64,000 nt of DNA from Saccharum officinarum (GCA_020631735.1 CM036231.1:4925831-4989830); one strand, 5' to 3'; shown: positions 1 to 11,290, numbered from the stretch's first letter. The notes: a model not told the origin generated them from the letters alone. A program made the numbers and translations.

Positions 1-437
1 GAAACCTACACCTCGACGGTTATGGTGCCTTTGCTCACCAGTCTAGGCTTAAGGGGTTGACTCGTACTTCTAAAAAATCCATAAACATGACGTGGGGATC
101 GGGCAACCATGTGAAAAACTCTACGAAAAATTATCTCCTGAGCCCTCCAACGGTGACTGGGAAATGCGGGTACGTTAAAGTACGAGGATCCCCGGGTAGG
201 AGTTAATCGGACTGCGAAAAACCTACGCCTCTACGGCTACGGTACTCTCGCCCATTAACCCCGACCCTGGGCGTTAGACTCGACTCTAAATGCCGCAAGC
301 CTAGACACACTAAGAGGACCGGGACGAATGCGTAAAGACTTAGAATGAAAGATAAACACAAGTTTTAAAGGGGCCCCAAGGGCCACGGACTTGTTCAACA
401 TTCTAAGTTTTTACACAAGCATCTTGCCTGACGTTGT
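1..437. other. No gene seen; probable retrotransposon flank
   Basis: I see no credible reading frame here. The stretch adjoins the 3' end (minus strand) of the retrotransposon-derived coiled-coil ORF and is probably part of the same decayed element. This is inference from position only. Confidence 0.3.
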
Positions 438-1568
438 TTACAGATCCAAAGGCGGGAGGATGACCTCTTCTTCAAACTTGGCCACCAGGATCTTCATCGG
501 CTCTAGCACTTCCTCATTGATGGCATCGAGCTCCTCCTCGGGGATGTCAACATAGCCCTCACTAAGCACCTCCAGGTCAATCTTCTGGTAGTAGGACCTG
601 AAGACGACGAGCGCACGCCGCATCCCAAGGTGGAGCACCTCCTTCACTTGGGTCCGAACCCGCTCGAAGGTGACTCCAAGATGACCTCGCAGCGAGCTCG
701 CTACGTGGCGCACCTGGACCGCCCCGAGGGCGTCACACACTAGCTCGACGGTGGCACATAGCTTGGAGTGCTCATGCTGCTCCATCTCTAGGGCCTCCCG
801 CACCGATAGAAGCTCCGCCTCCACCGTGGCAGGCTTACTCTTCAGCCCTGATCATCACAGGAGGTAAGAAGAATATTTCAAAAAAGAGCCCAATGATGGA
901 TGGCCAAAGGTACTTACCTTCTAACTCATGGGCCCTAGCCGAGTCCCACTGATGCCCTTGGGCCACCATGGCTCGGAGGGATTCCACCCTGGGCTTTAGC
1001 TGGCGGTTCTCTTCGGCAAGCCGAGAGGCCGCGCGTGTAGCCTCATGCATCTGGTCCTCCATGGTGTTCTTCTCCCTCCGAGCTATGTTGCACTCTTGGA
1101 GAGCCTCGTCGTGCTCACCAAGAGCATGCCTGCACTCATGGCAGACAGAGTCAAGCTCGGTCTGGAACCGCTCTGAGGCCCGTGATAGCTCGTCATGCTC
1201 GCTCTTCACCTTTTGGGCCCCCTCTTGGTCCTTACGAGCGCGCTCGATGAGGGCCACCAGCTTCTCTCCTAACTCCTTGGCATCGGTGACCGACTCATCA
1301 TAACGGATATGGAGATCATGTCTCTGTTGAGGTCAGCCATCTTCTGCTGGGCCTCTGCAAGCCACGCCTCGGCCGCAGCAGTCCTCCGCGCTTCCTCCGA
1401 CCAGCGTCCCCAGGAGCCCTGCTCATGACAGAGAAACTCTGACTTCGCCTGGCTCCGTTCAAGTAGCGCCTGCGCAAGGAGCCATGTCAAGATCACCGAG
1501 CCTCGCAGGTTTGCCTCTGGAACAACAGACCAGACTCGGCGTCCGAGTCTGATCCAGTGTCCGGTCAT
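438..1568 (-). pseudogene. LTR-retrotransposon coiled-coil ORF, frameshifted
   Basis: Minus-strand reading frames give a Glu/Lys/Ala-rich, heptad-like protein of the kind encoded in many grass LTR retrotransposons (for example LVALIERARKDQEGAQKV and ALEMEQHEHSKLCATVELV). I recognise the style, not a defined enzyme. An intron can be read. The donor follows position 918 and the acceptor precedes 847 (exon bases 1257-918 and 847-438), and joining them keeps one frame through to the stop at 438. Upstream of about 1300 the frame changes, so at least one frameshift is present and I call it a pseudogene. No protease, reverse transcriptase or integrase is visible in the window, so the element is incomplete or continues beyond base 1. 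Predicted product: a gag-adjacent or accessory coiled-coil protein of unknown role. Confidence 0.55.
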
Positions 1569-1771
1569 GCCACCTAGGCAGACTAATACCTAGGGTTTAG
1601 TACCGGACGCGTGCGGTCAAGCCCTGACCAGTATCCGGTCATAACTCCGTGCCTCCTTTTCTTTTTCTAAGTCCACAACCATATCACCCTTGCTTTCAAG
1701 TTGCTAACCACACAGTGTGTAACTTGTGTGCATGTGTGTTAGCATTTTTCCAAGCATTTTTCAAGGGTCAA

Positions 1772-3530
1772 TTGTTAGCACACTAAGTCCCTAATGCATA
1801 TGCAAGAATCATAGTGGCACTCGATAACCGATTAGCCAAATAATGCCCCTCTTCAAGTAGGCCACCGATCCTAAATACACTCACACCCTCTATGGTGTCT
1901 TGAGTGCCAAAACAAAAACCTATTTGATACCTTTGCCTTGATCTCCTTGGTTTTTTGTTTTTCTCTTTCTTCTTTTCCAAGTTTGAGCACATGATCTTCA
2001 AGTTTGGTCTTCACCATCTCCATGACCATCATCTAGCTCCACCACTTGGCATAGGACTATCCTTTCTTGTCTACATACTTAGCTCAAGGATTAGTCCTAA
2101 GGTTTCATCAATTATCTAAAACCAAACTAGGGCTTTCAACACGGCTTAGGGTTTAGCACCAGACTCTGAGTGGGTGCTAGACCGGACGCGTAGGGGGTGG
2201 GGTGCGTCCGGTCAAGGCTAACGTATGTTGATGTAGGGCTTGCGCACGAGGTAGAGAGGAGCGAACATTGCGGTGCGTCTGGTCCTGCGTGAACAGACGC
2301 GTCCGATCGCGTAAAAACCTCTCTAGTGCCTTACTGGACTTGACTGGACTCCACGTGGTGGAGCGTCCGGTCACTTGACTAGCGCGTCAGGTCATTTGCT
2401 TGGAGACTCGAGCATACGCGTGATCGGACGCCGCTGTGGCGCATTCGGTCACGTCGCGCTATGTCTGGTCATCACTTAACCGTTGGATATCAGCGGCTGT
2501 GGTTGAATCGTGTGGACACGTGGCTGTGGATGCGTGATCGGACGCTGGGGCGTCTGCGTCCGGTCAATCGCGCGTTCGGTCAACGCGTAGGGAGCCCCTT
2601 CTTGACCCTAACGGCTCTATTTGTTTGGGGGCTCTATAAAAATATTATGGCTGGCTCTTGCTCACTCTCTTGGCTATTTGTACTAAGAATACATCCTAGT
2701 GAGCATAGCCAACACTCTCTAACCCACCTTGCTTGATTAGATCATCATCTAGTGAGATTTGAGAGCATCCAAGTGCATTGCTTTGAGTGACTGCATCTAG
2801 AGGCACTTGGTGATTGTGTTTCGCCGTGGATTTCGCTTGTTACTCTTGGAGTTCACCGACTCCTAGATTGCTTGGAGCTGTGAGGATCATCGAGCAGAGG
2901 AAGGTGCTTGTCTCCGGCTCCGATCGTGGTGATTGTGAGGGGTTCTTGACCTTTCCCCGATGGAGTGCCAAAAGGTACTCTAGTGGATTGCTCGTGGCTT
3001 GTGGATCCTCATCTTGTGTTGGTTGTGCGAAACTCGATTGTGGGTTAGACGTGTGATGCCTATTAGCGCGTGAACCTCCAAGTGAGTGTATCGCCACAAC
3101 TAGGACTAGCTTGTTGGCATGCAAGTGAATCTCGGTGAAAAATCTTATGTCATCATTGTCTCCGAGGATTTCTGTTGTGATTGATTGATCATCTCTTGCC
3201 ACGGCAGTATAACCATCACTACCTCTTGTATTTACATTCCTAGTGTAGCTAAGCTCTTTAGTGTAACTAGTTTTGAGAGCTAGCTTGTGTCGTGTCCAGT
3301 TTGGTTGGTGAGGCTCTTTAGTTAGTTTTTGAGACCTCACTAACTTAATGGTAGTGACATAGCCATTGTGTGCTTTAGAAACTATATCAACTAGAATTGT
3401 GGTAGGTGGCTTGCATTTTTAGTATACTAGCGCAAAACTTGCTTCGTCTCATAATTGTCTAACCACTTGGCTTAGTGTTGTTGTAGAAATTTTTATAGGC
3501 TATTCACCCTCCTCTAGCCATTAGGACCTT
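1772..3530 (+). mobile_element. Copia (SIRE/Maximus-like) LTR, probably solo
   Basis: The stretch has LTR character. It begins near TGTTAGCACACTAAG, contains many copies of the word CGTCCGGTCA between about 2160 and 2590, and has a TATA-like box (CTCTATAAAAA) at about 2631-2641. Its end, TTCACCCTCCTCTAGCCATTAGGACC, is of a type I associate with SIRE/Maximus-class grass Copia elements. Plus-strand transcription would start near 2665. No primer-binding site or polyprotein follows, so it looks like a solo or truncated LTR. The boundaries are estimates and no target-site duplication was identified. ORFs inside it are not believable genes. Confidence 0.5.
2631..2641 (+). promoter_or_regulatory. 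TATA-like box of the LTR promoter
   Basis: CTCTATAAAAA lies just downstream of the repeated CCGGTCA words and upstream of the LTR R/U5-like sequence. That is the expected place for the retrotransposon core promoter. Present activity is unknown. Confidence 0.4.
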
Positions 3531-3556
3531 TTAGCAACGCACGAGCATATTTGCTT
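3531..3556. mobile_element. Decayed Helitron-like 3' end
   Basis: GCAACGCACGAGCATATTTGC closely resembles the end of the Helitron candidate near 62896-62925 (GCAACGCACGGGCATATTTGC followed by TAG). It directly abuts the LTR end. No matching 5' end was found, so it is a fragment. Confidence 0.3.
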
Positions 3557-4310
3557 GTAATTAATAAATTAGGAATGTTGCCACTCTTACATGACACTAG
3601 TTGTCCTTTTATGGAATAATAAATGGTTTTTTGTAGGTAGAACATTTTTTACTTACCCTTTGTAGTAAAATATTTTTTTGAGGTTAGAAACAACTTCTAG
3701 AGTAGAAAAAACAATATCCTATTAAGAGTAAAGAAATATTCTCATAGTAGAAAAATGTTAGGAAGTGTAACCCATTTGCCTTCCTAGTATCTTATGGAAT
3801 AGGAAACTTCTACGTGAGAAAATTTTCAGATAAATGACGAGTATGCATAAGACATAATTATCATACTTTAGACAAAAGAATACTCTATATCTGGATATTT
3901 TGCATGAGAAATATCTAGGGAATAGATAAACTCAAACAAGATTCTAAATGGAATATTCTAGATCTAGATATTTTGTGTAATGAGAAATATTAAATAAACA
4001 TGAGAGATACTCTAAAATGTAGAGAAGTGTAGAAGGTTGCCACCATATAGAGCCATAAATACATAGATAGACTTGTTCATTCCACACGTACAGTCACCAA
4101 GTGAGTTATCAAAAGTTATAAAAGTAGCCATCACATATTTAGTGTAAAAATACTTCATAGTTATTTTGAAGTTTATAGTCTTATTTAGTAGGTGTTAAAA
4201 GTTTGTTTATAATGATCTAGACATGATTATAAATAAAATAAAAGGGAAACACATTCAATATCATAATAATGCATCCGCTGCTGCTTAGGGGTGGAACCAG
4301 CTAGTCAATG
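3557..4310. other. AT-rich intergenic DNA
   Basis: AT-rich with no supported ORF. Two short similar words around TCTGGATATTTTG and TCTAGATATTTTG (about 3890-3975) suggest old repeat DNA. Nothing else was identified. Confidence 0.4.
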
Positions 4311-4966
4311 GGCTTGGGTTGAAGCCGATTTTACTTTTTGGTGGGGAAACCAGCAGCATCCGCCGATTGATCGTGCACTTTGAAGAGGAGCATGGGGCAG
4401 GGATACCATGGATACACATGCACAGCCTTTTTTTTTTGCTAAAAATCAAAGTTAATAGGCACAATTCTGTGCCTCCCTGCCACCGCCGCCGCAGTCCGCC
4501 GAATGCCGCCTCCGCCGGCATGGCACCCATCCGCTAGGCGATGTGTTGGCTGTTCTCATTACGTTCTAAATATTTTTTCTTTTTTTCAATCATCACGTAT
4601 TTAATTTCTTTGTGTAGTCTGGCCAAATAATATTAAAATATTTACTTCCTCAAGTATTCAAGTCGGACTCTCTCCTTCTTGTCCTCTTCTTGCTTCTTCA
4701 GCGAAAGACAATTTAAATTAGGAAATACTTTATTTCCAATAAGCCGAATATCCTATCACACGGATATATCTGATCTTCGTGTGTTTTATATGGGGCTTGG
4801 GTTGAAGCCGATTTTACTTTTTGGTGGGGAAACAAGCAGCATCCGCTAATTGGTTGATTGATCATGCGCTTTGAAGAGGAGCGGTGGGGCGAACCCAGTA
4901 TACCATGGATACACACATGCACAGACGATATTTTTTTGCTAAAAATCTAAGTTAATAGGCACAATA
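4311..4966. repeat. Direct repeat pair (about 155-175 bp copies)
   Basis: Copy 1 (about 4311-4463) and copy 2 (about 4793-4966) share GGGCTTGGGTTGAAGCCGAT at the start, TACCATGGATACACA in the middle, and TTAATAGGCACAAT at the end, with small indels. The 330 bp between them is unrelated AT-rich sequence. This is either a segmental tandem duplication or two copies of an uncharacterised repeat. Short ORFs across it are not supported as genes. Confidence 0.7.
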
Positions 4967-5404
4967 CAAGCACACACCTGCGATTAGATCAGATCAGATC
5001 CGAATACAAATGGCTTGGGGTTTGGGTGCTTGGTGGGCGATCAAATCCGAATATATATAGCCAAATAGCTTAGCTTAGGGTTTTATGCTCAGTTTGGCAC
5101 AGGAAGGAAGGGAAGAGAAGAGCCAGGCATAACTTGTGTGGTGGGTGCTCGTCCTCAGGAAAGCACAGGATGAAAACCTGAGCTGTTGGGCGTAGGGCGG
5201 CGACGGTCGCCCTAGTTGTCGTGCACGCAAGGTGAATAGGAGATAAAGACAACAAATAGGAGTGAACGCACGGGACCATTTCTTCCTGGCTCGTCACAAC
5301 TAACTTTTCTACGCATTACTGGGCCGATGGCTCTCTTTCTTTTCTCTAGATTTTGTTAGGGTGAGAGTAAAAGCGGCCCATGAAACTGGTTTAGCACTGT
5401 TTGA
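4967..5404. other. Intergenic, no gene seen
   Basis: There is a short minus-strand ORF at 5070-5297, but it has no recognised domain, splice pattern or family resemblance. I leave it unannotated. Confidence 0.35.
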
Positions 5405-5938
5405 TGGGAAAAAAGGGTCCATCTAGCCTCCCTCAACAATTATGTGTGCAATTTAACTTCCTTGACTAGAAATTTATCTTTTTAGACTTCTCCAACTCTT
5501 AAAACCATCCGATTACCTACCTGAGTGATTTTAGCTAATGTGATATCATGTTAGCCATGCTATGTGGTGCCACATCAACCACGAAAAATGTAAACAACTA
5601 TAACCTGGACTATCTCGATAATTTTAGAAGGTTAAATAGACTTTATAGAGAAATATAGAGATAATTCTCAGAAACTACCTGAATATTTTTCCGAAACAGA
5701 TATGCTTTAAAAATACAAAAATCTAATTTAATATTAGCAAATTCATAAAATTTATTTTAACTTAGAATTATATTTGTCCTAAAATCATGCTTTACCTTTT
5801 TTCTTTCTTGCTTAGAATTATTTGAAGCTTATATGGTCTCTTAAAATTTAAAAGTAGGCCAAATATGAAATGGAGAATGCAAACCAAGACAAATCATTAT
5901 AGACCGCAGCGTGAACCAACGCCCAACCCGTCGTGCAA

Positions 5939-6289
5939 TTAAAAAAACGTTTGCTCAATAACGATGTCTTGCTTAACCATCGATATATGTATCATGTGGT
6001 TTAGCTTTATAGCAACATTGTCTTCTTCACGAGACTTCACGACGATGACGTGTGCAGACTCTTTGAACCATTTGGCGTGCGACTTCTCAGACTCCCAAAC
6101 CAATGTCAGCGACTTGGGCAACAACATCCATATGGATGCGACGCTTCCTCGTTCGTCATCACCGTCGTAGGTCTCTGCATGAACCGGGAGCACATGATCG
6201 GGAAGGAAGGCAATTTGGACGGGCTTAGGATCTGTTCGCTCGATCTTATTGCCTGATTTATCAGCCATGGTACAGTGATTTTCTCTCAC
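5939..6289 (-). CDS. Hypothetical ORF inside a transposon
   Basis: This is a 116-codon minus-strand ORF located between the long inverted repeats of the surrounding element. I do not recognise the protein. It is hydrophilic, with a stretch KSREEDNVAIKLNHMIHIS and no signal peptide or membrane segment. Its first dozen or so codons come from the nested short MITE at 6228-6344, so the present start codon is transposon-derived and may not be used. It may be a captured fragment of a host gene, as is common in Mutator-like elements, or a chance ORF. No intron pattern or codon evidence decides between these. Confidence 0.2.
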   Translation of the reverse strand: MRENHCTMADKSGNKIERTDPKPVQIAFLPDHVLPVHAETYDGDDERGSVASIWMLLPKSLTLVWESEKSHAKWFKESAHVIVVKSREEDNVAIKLNHMIHISMVKQDIVIEQTFF

Positions 6290-6344
6290 AACAAATCAGT
6301 TATCAGTACTTTCAGTCATGGTTTATCAGCCAAGCAAACAGACA
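6228..6344. mobile_element. Short MITE (about 117 bp)
   Basis: Left end GGATCTGTTCGCTCG and right end CCAAGCAAACAGAC are imperfect inverted repeats, with TTTATCAGCC in both halves. It resembles the very short GGGCCTGTTCGCTTG-type MITEs of grasses. A TTA precedes the left end, but the right-hand duplication is not clear. Confidence 0.5.
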
Positions 6345-6752
6345 AATTGTCTATATTATAGTGCCTAGCGGCTAGCTTAGAGAAAGATGAGTGTTTTAGG
6401 AGAAATATGAAATTGGTTTCATATTTTTCTGAGTTACAACAAATTTTCTATAATTTTTAATATTAAATCGAAATGTAGTACTTTTAAAATACTTATTGGT
6501 TCAAAAAATATTTGGATATTTTAAAAAATATTTGTATTTTTTATAAAGTCCATTTGACCTCCGTAAAGTATCGTGAAAGTCCTATTTACTCTCCTCCGAC
6601 GCTATGTCAGCCAAAACGGCTTTTAAAACTACTCTCATAGGTAAACTGAACGGTTTTAAGAGTTGCAGGAGCCTAGAATCTAGTTTTCTAATTGAGTGAG
6701 ATAAATCGGACTTACTCGATAGTTGAGGAAGGTCGGATAGACTTTTTTTTCT

Positions 6753-7146
6753 TGGTAAGTCTTCTTCTTTTCTAACGATTTCACCTTAAAAGGCTAGAGG
6801 TGGCTTCACCTTTCTAACTTGTTCGGTCGGCTGCTCATTTTCTGACTTTTTTGCTAACTTTTTTGCTAGAGGTGGCTTCACCGGCTATTTGAGCTTTGGT
6901 TCACATTTGCTGCTGGCTGGCTGGCTGTAGCGGCTTGAGTGGCTACTGCAGCTACAGCCATAGCGCAACTACAATTAGGTGGGTCTGCTCGTAAAGTTGT
7001 TAGGGCCATCATTAATCATTTTTAATTTCTCCTACCAAATACTCAATACAGCAAGCTCAGAACAGATTGAATAACCTAACAAGATTTTCTCTCTCTCCTG
7101 ATTAGTTCCAAGGGTGGTGTCACATCAGATATTTCATGGAATGTTA
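6753..7146. other. Intergenic, no gene seen
   Basis: Contains two copies of AGAGGTGGCTTCACC about 70 bp apart and a simple GGCTGGCTGGCTG run. No coding signal. Confidence 0.35.
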
Positions 7147-7423
7147 GAAGGGGTGTTCGGATACTAATAAAAAAATTAATTACATAACTCGTCTGGAAAT
7201 CGCAAGACAAATTTATTAAGTCTAATTAATTCATCATTAGCACATGTTTACTGTAGCACAACATTATTAAATCATTGATTGATTAGGCTTAAAAATTTAT
7301 CTCGCAAATTTATCGCAATCTGTGTAGTTAGTTATTTTTTTCGTCTACGTTTAATACTCCATACATGTGTCAAACATCCGATGTGACGGGGTAAAAAATT
7401 TTAGGAAAAAAACTAAACAAGCC
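7147..7423. mobile_element. MITE of the locally abundant GGCC...GTTTAG family
   Basis: Left end GTGTTCGGATACTA and right end AACTAAACAAGCC belong to the family that recurs through this window. Internal words include TAAGTCTAATTAATTCATCA and GTCAAACATCCGATGTGACG. Flanks read TTA on both sides (7144-7146 and 7424-7426), compatible with a 3-bp target duplication. The left boundary is less certain than in the other copies. Confidence 0.55.
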
Positions 7424-8191
7424 TTAAATATCTCTAGAGCTAGAACGACTGACGCGAGCCAGCAAGTCAATAAACAGTGCTCAAGTCAATGAACAGTGCT
7501 CTAATCAAGACTTAGAGGCCATACACTGCCACAAGTTTCTGCTGCTCTGGCCCTGCCGTGAGCGCGACATCCCACCACCGGAGACATCGCGGCTCGTCGA
7601 CAACCTCTGCTTGCTGCCGCTCCTCTTGTCACCGTCGTCACTCGCCCATGCCGCCTGCCTCTCCTTCGACTTGCTCACCTGCACGGAAGATAGTACTATT
7701 ATTACTGGCTAGATTTCAACATTGAAAATATAAGGATGCAAGTTTCATGTCTGAACATGTATGCAACTCAACAGGCGATACGATCTTTATAGAACTACAA
7801 ATTGCAATAGCAATGGATCACGTGTCCTATGCGTAAAGCAAATACCCGCTTGTGACAACACCTACAAAATATTATCACATTCGTCCTCGATACACTATGT
7901 GTGCAACACACCCGCACCGCGTGTGGCCGTCGGTTTTAGCGGTCGGAGGTGTTAGTCTTATATAAGAAATATATCATCATGATTGCATTATAAGTAAAGA
8001 AATTTAAAAACAATAAGATTTAAAGTCTATATCACACATCTAGCTACTTACCACATACAATTTGAATGGACGAAAAATTTAAGACTCAGTTGTTAAATAT
8101 ATTATTAAATTAACAGCTAAATGTAGATACATGGTTGTATTGAATGTTCCTCGTATTTCTAGCCTCGATGGTCATCCACGGCTACGATTTA
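7424..8191. other. Intergenic, no gene supported
   Basis: A direct repeat AGTCAATGAACAGTGCTC/AGTCAATAAACAGTGCTC lies near 7466-7501. A 64-codon ORF at 7761-7955 has no recognised features. Confidence 0.35.
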
Positions 8192-8477
8192 GGCCCTGTT
8201 TGGGTCTGTTTTGGATTCTTAAAACCAGTTTTTGTTTTTAGTTTCTAAAATCTGAATTTTAAGCAAAAATTAGTGGGGTGTTCGGATCCCCTAGCTTTTA
8301 AGAAATTTACTTCATTTATTGCTCTATGGGTCAAAAAAAAACTGGCAAAACTTGGGTATCAACAGCTTCCTAGTTTTTAAGAATCTGTCAAAAAAATAAC
8401 AGAAAAACTAATCTGTTTGGATTCCACCTAGTTTTCAAAAGCCGGATTCTTAAAATCTAGCAAAAACTGAAGAGGCC
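8192..8477. mobile_element. Tourist-like (PIF/Harbinger) MITE
   Basis: The element starts GGCCCTGTTTGGG and ends CTGAAGAGGCC, and carries AAACTAGG-type internal inverted similarity. It is flanked by TTA at 8189-8191 and 8478-8480, the target duplication expected for Tourist/PIF-Harbinger elements. Length 286 bp, no coding capacity. Confidence 0.75.
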
Positions 8478-9578
8478 TTAACACCTCAAATTAACCCTTG
8501 TTCATTTTGGCTCTAATCCAAAGAGACTCACACGATTTGATTTGGTACTCGCGTGTGCACCCGCCGGTGCGACGCCAAGGGCCCACACCTGTAGGCTCTA
8601 ACTACCATCCCAACTATAAAAGCCTTTTCACTTGAGCTTAAAGCTGTAATCATTGTAACTTTTCAAGTTTTATCTATAGTACATGTAGAAGGTAAACAAC
8701 AGCAAACACCCTCAAAATCTCAGGGGAGATGCGTATGCTGCCTTATCTTGAACAAAATCATCAACAGACGACAGCTCAACCGACAAATCTCCCCGTGGCC
8801 CACGGTAGAGAAGACTTATCCTAAACCTTCCTCCGTTTCTCTAGCAGAAATTCAGCAAAGACCCATCCATGATCCCTGAAAGCAAAACACTCGCAGCAAC
8901 ACAACCAAATTGTAAAGGGCGGCACAACCAAATTGTAAAGAGCGGCAACTTCCTTCGTGGTAGCTAGTCTAGTGGGCTAGTAACTAGTAGGGTATTCTTT
9001 GTCGGGAGAGAAAAATCTCAATTTGTGGTGTCGATGTGGACGGCAACTTTTTTCCAAAGCGGATTCTATAGATCTTTATCAAACACTTAAAATGCATTTA
9101 GATTCTGGTGGGAAACTAACGAGAATCGTTTCACCATTTACACTATGAGCCGAGAGCTAAAAAATCTGCTCTCCACCGCTTCCCACTACTCCCTGTTCAA
9201 TTGCCACTAAAATCACTTCAGAATTATTTTTCACCTATTCCCCACCTTACTCCCCGCTTCAGAATTACTCCACATGAGAACCAAGAATTGAAGATCGAGA
9301 ATCATGAAAGAGAACTCTACCAAACTGACCCGTTACTCCTTCCTCGTCAACAAAATAAAAATCTCGTTTTCAAGAAGTCAAAGAATTCAAAGTTTAACGA
9401 AGTATATACAAAATAAGTAATATTTATTATTCATAATAAGTAACGTGAAATCCATTTTAATAATGAACTTATTTAAAGATGTAAACTTACTGATTGTTTG
9501 ATTTATGGTAAGCGAGATTTTTTCTTTTGGACGGGGGAGTAGTAACAACAGCGTGTCAAGTACCATCACATTCAGCGG
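8478..9578. other. Intergenic, no gene supported
   Basis: Contains a short tandem duplication (ACAACCAAATTGTAAAG repeated near 8903-8941). Small ORFs at 9201-9416 (plus) and 9387-9569 (minus) look like chance frames in AT-rich DNA. Confidence 0.35.
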
Positions 9579-10092
9579 TAAGGCTGGACAAAAAACTCGA
9601 AGCTCGTTAGCTCGCTCGGCTCGTGGCTGGCTCGGCTCAGCTCGGCTCGGCTCGTTAGGAGCCGAGCCAGGATTTTAGCTCGTTAGCTATAACGAGCCAA
9701 CTCGAGCTGGTTCGTGAGCCGCTCGCGAGCCAAACGAGCCGTAGTTTTAGAGAAAAAATCATCATAACTTATATTAGTTTTGTATTACTTCATGTTTTGC
9801 ACTTCACAAATAGATAATATGTTAGCTCATATGAATATTTTGTTCGATTTAAAGCTATTGAATATATTATTTTTATATTATTAATATTTTTATGCTTTAG
9901 ATAAATACAAATATTATATTTTGTATTTTTTTTTCCTGGCTCGCGAGCCTAACGAGCCAGCTCGAGCTCGTAACGAGCCGAGCCGAGCTGGCTTTCTGAC
10001 TCGTTAAGATAACGAGCCGAACCGAGCTGGCTCGTTATCCTAACGAGCCAGAACGAGCCGAGCCGAGCCGAGCCAGCTCGTTTACCAGCCTA
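9579..10092. mobile_element. hAT-like non-autonomous element with AGCTCG words
   Basis: The left end is TAAGGCTGGACAAAAAACTCG and the right end (reverse complement) is TAGGCTGGTAAACGAGC. Both subterminal regions are packed with GAGCC/GGCTC and AGCTCGTT words in opposite orientation, and the centre is AT-rich. The architecture matches three other hAT-like elements in this window, two of which have perfect 8-bp target duplications. Here the flanks do not form a clean duplication, so the insertion is old or rearranged. Its right terminus supplies the stop codon of the adjacent J-domain gene. Confidence 0.65.
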
Positions 10093-11290
10093 GCGGGGCT
10101 GCGAGGCCAATACACTACTCGATGTCCACGGAGCTACAGCAGGGCCAAGCCGTGAAAAAGGCCAACAGCTTACCATGAAGCAGAATCCGGAGAGGCCCAG
10201 ATCCGGTTCCAGGCCCGCCGACCCAGGCCTCGGGCGTTTTGCCGTCGAACCCCGCCTCTCGACGCCTTTAAACGACGACGACGGTGCCTGCGCCCCCTTG
10301 TTTCTTCCAGCAGGCGTCGGCCGCAACGGCGACGATGACGACACCGCCGGCGGCAACGAGGTGCTGGCCGGTGCCTGGGCGCTGCGGCGCGTCGTCGGAA
10401 GCCCGCCGAAGAACCCGGCGTCGTCCAGGTCGTCCTGGAACATGTCCACGAACACCTGCTGCAGCTCCTCGAAGGTCTCCTGCACCAACACGGATCGATT
10501 CGGTTAGCGCGCGGATCTCGACGCGCGAGGGACGGTCCAGATGTTCAGCGGCGGGCCGGGTGCGGGCTTTACCGTTGGCGTGGCCTGGCTCATCATGTCG
10601 GCCATCTCTCCGAGGAAGTCGCCCATCCCCGACAGCTGCGGACGACGCAAAGGGAAGAAAGAAACCGTCAGCAATCGAATTCCCCTGACCAAATCCCGTC
10701 AGGAAAACCGATTGGCCCGGGAAATAGAATATGATGAGATTTGAGTTCGGTCGAGTGGTTACGTCAGCCTCGTCGTCCTCGCTGTCGTGGATGCCGACGT
10801 CGTAGAGGAGCCGCTTGTTGGAGTCCGACAGCACTGCTTCGATCGGCATGGAATGTAAGGAATTCGCTTTTCGGCGGCTAAGCTAATGACTGATCAATGG
10901 AGGAGCGGGGAGAGGGAGACGAGAAGTGATCACCGGAGTAGGCGCCCTGGATCTCCTGGAACCGCTCCTTGGCCTCCTCCACGCGCGCCGAGCTGCCGGA
11001 GGCCGAGCACCTGTCCGGATGCCATATCTGCATGCAATCAGGTGTAATCAGCAAATGATCCTCAATTAGTCAATTTGGAGCTGTTGATTGGAGGAAGAGG
11101 AGATGAAACAGCATTGATTAGCTAGCTCGTCGTCGTCGAATTGAAAACGTACCATGGCGAGCCTCCGGTACGCGACCCTGAGCTCGGCGTCGGTGCACTC
11201 CCTGTTGAGCCCGAGCACGGCGTAGAGGTCGGCGCCAGGAGCCGAAGCTTCCTCCTGGTCATGGATGCTGCCGCAATGACTGGCAGCCAT
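10090..11290 (-). CDS. J-domain (DnaJ) protein, five exons
   Basis: A type III J-protein (Hsp40-like co-chaperone that stimulates Hsp70 ATPase). Exons, minus strand: 11290-11153, 11027-10934, 10833-10763, 10635-10573, 10479-10090. All introns are GT-AG, phases agree, and the total is 756 bases or 251 residues. The J domain spans about residues 20-88 (DLYAVLGLNRECTDAELRVA, then IWHPDR with the catalytic HPD at 49-51, then EEAKERFQEIQGAYSVLSD and NKRLLYDVG). The region after it (GMGDFLGEMADMMSQ, ETFEELQQVFVDMFQDDLDD) resembles the usual tail of the plant small J-protein group. There is no G/F or zinc-finger region and no signal peptide, so a cytosolic or nuclear location is inferred. The start ATG at 11290 is followed directly by the J domain. 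The last exon is odd. A good donor (ATG|GTAAGC at 10174/10173) lies inside it, and the present stop TAG is the first three bases of the hAT-like element. The original C terminus may have been truncated or altered. Confidence 0.88.

Larger units (their letters stand above)
5405..6752. mobile_element. Long-TIR DNA transposon, non-autonomous (MULE-like)
   Basis: The two ends are inverted copies. The left begins AAAAAAGGGTCCATCTAGCC. The reverse complement of the right end reads AAAAAAAAGTCTATCCGACC, and both continue with CTCAAC. The similarity continues inward in degenerate form for roughly 300 bp, including the shared word CAACTCTTAAAACC. Long terminal inverted repeats without a transposase fit a non-autonomous Mutator-like or foldback element. 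The centre carries a 116-residue ORF and a short nested MITE. I did not find a clean target-site duplication. Confidence 0.55.
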
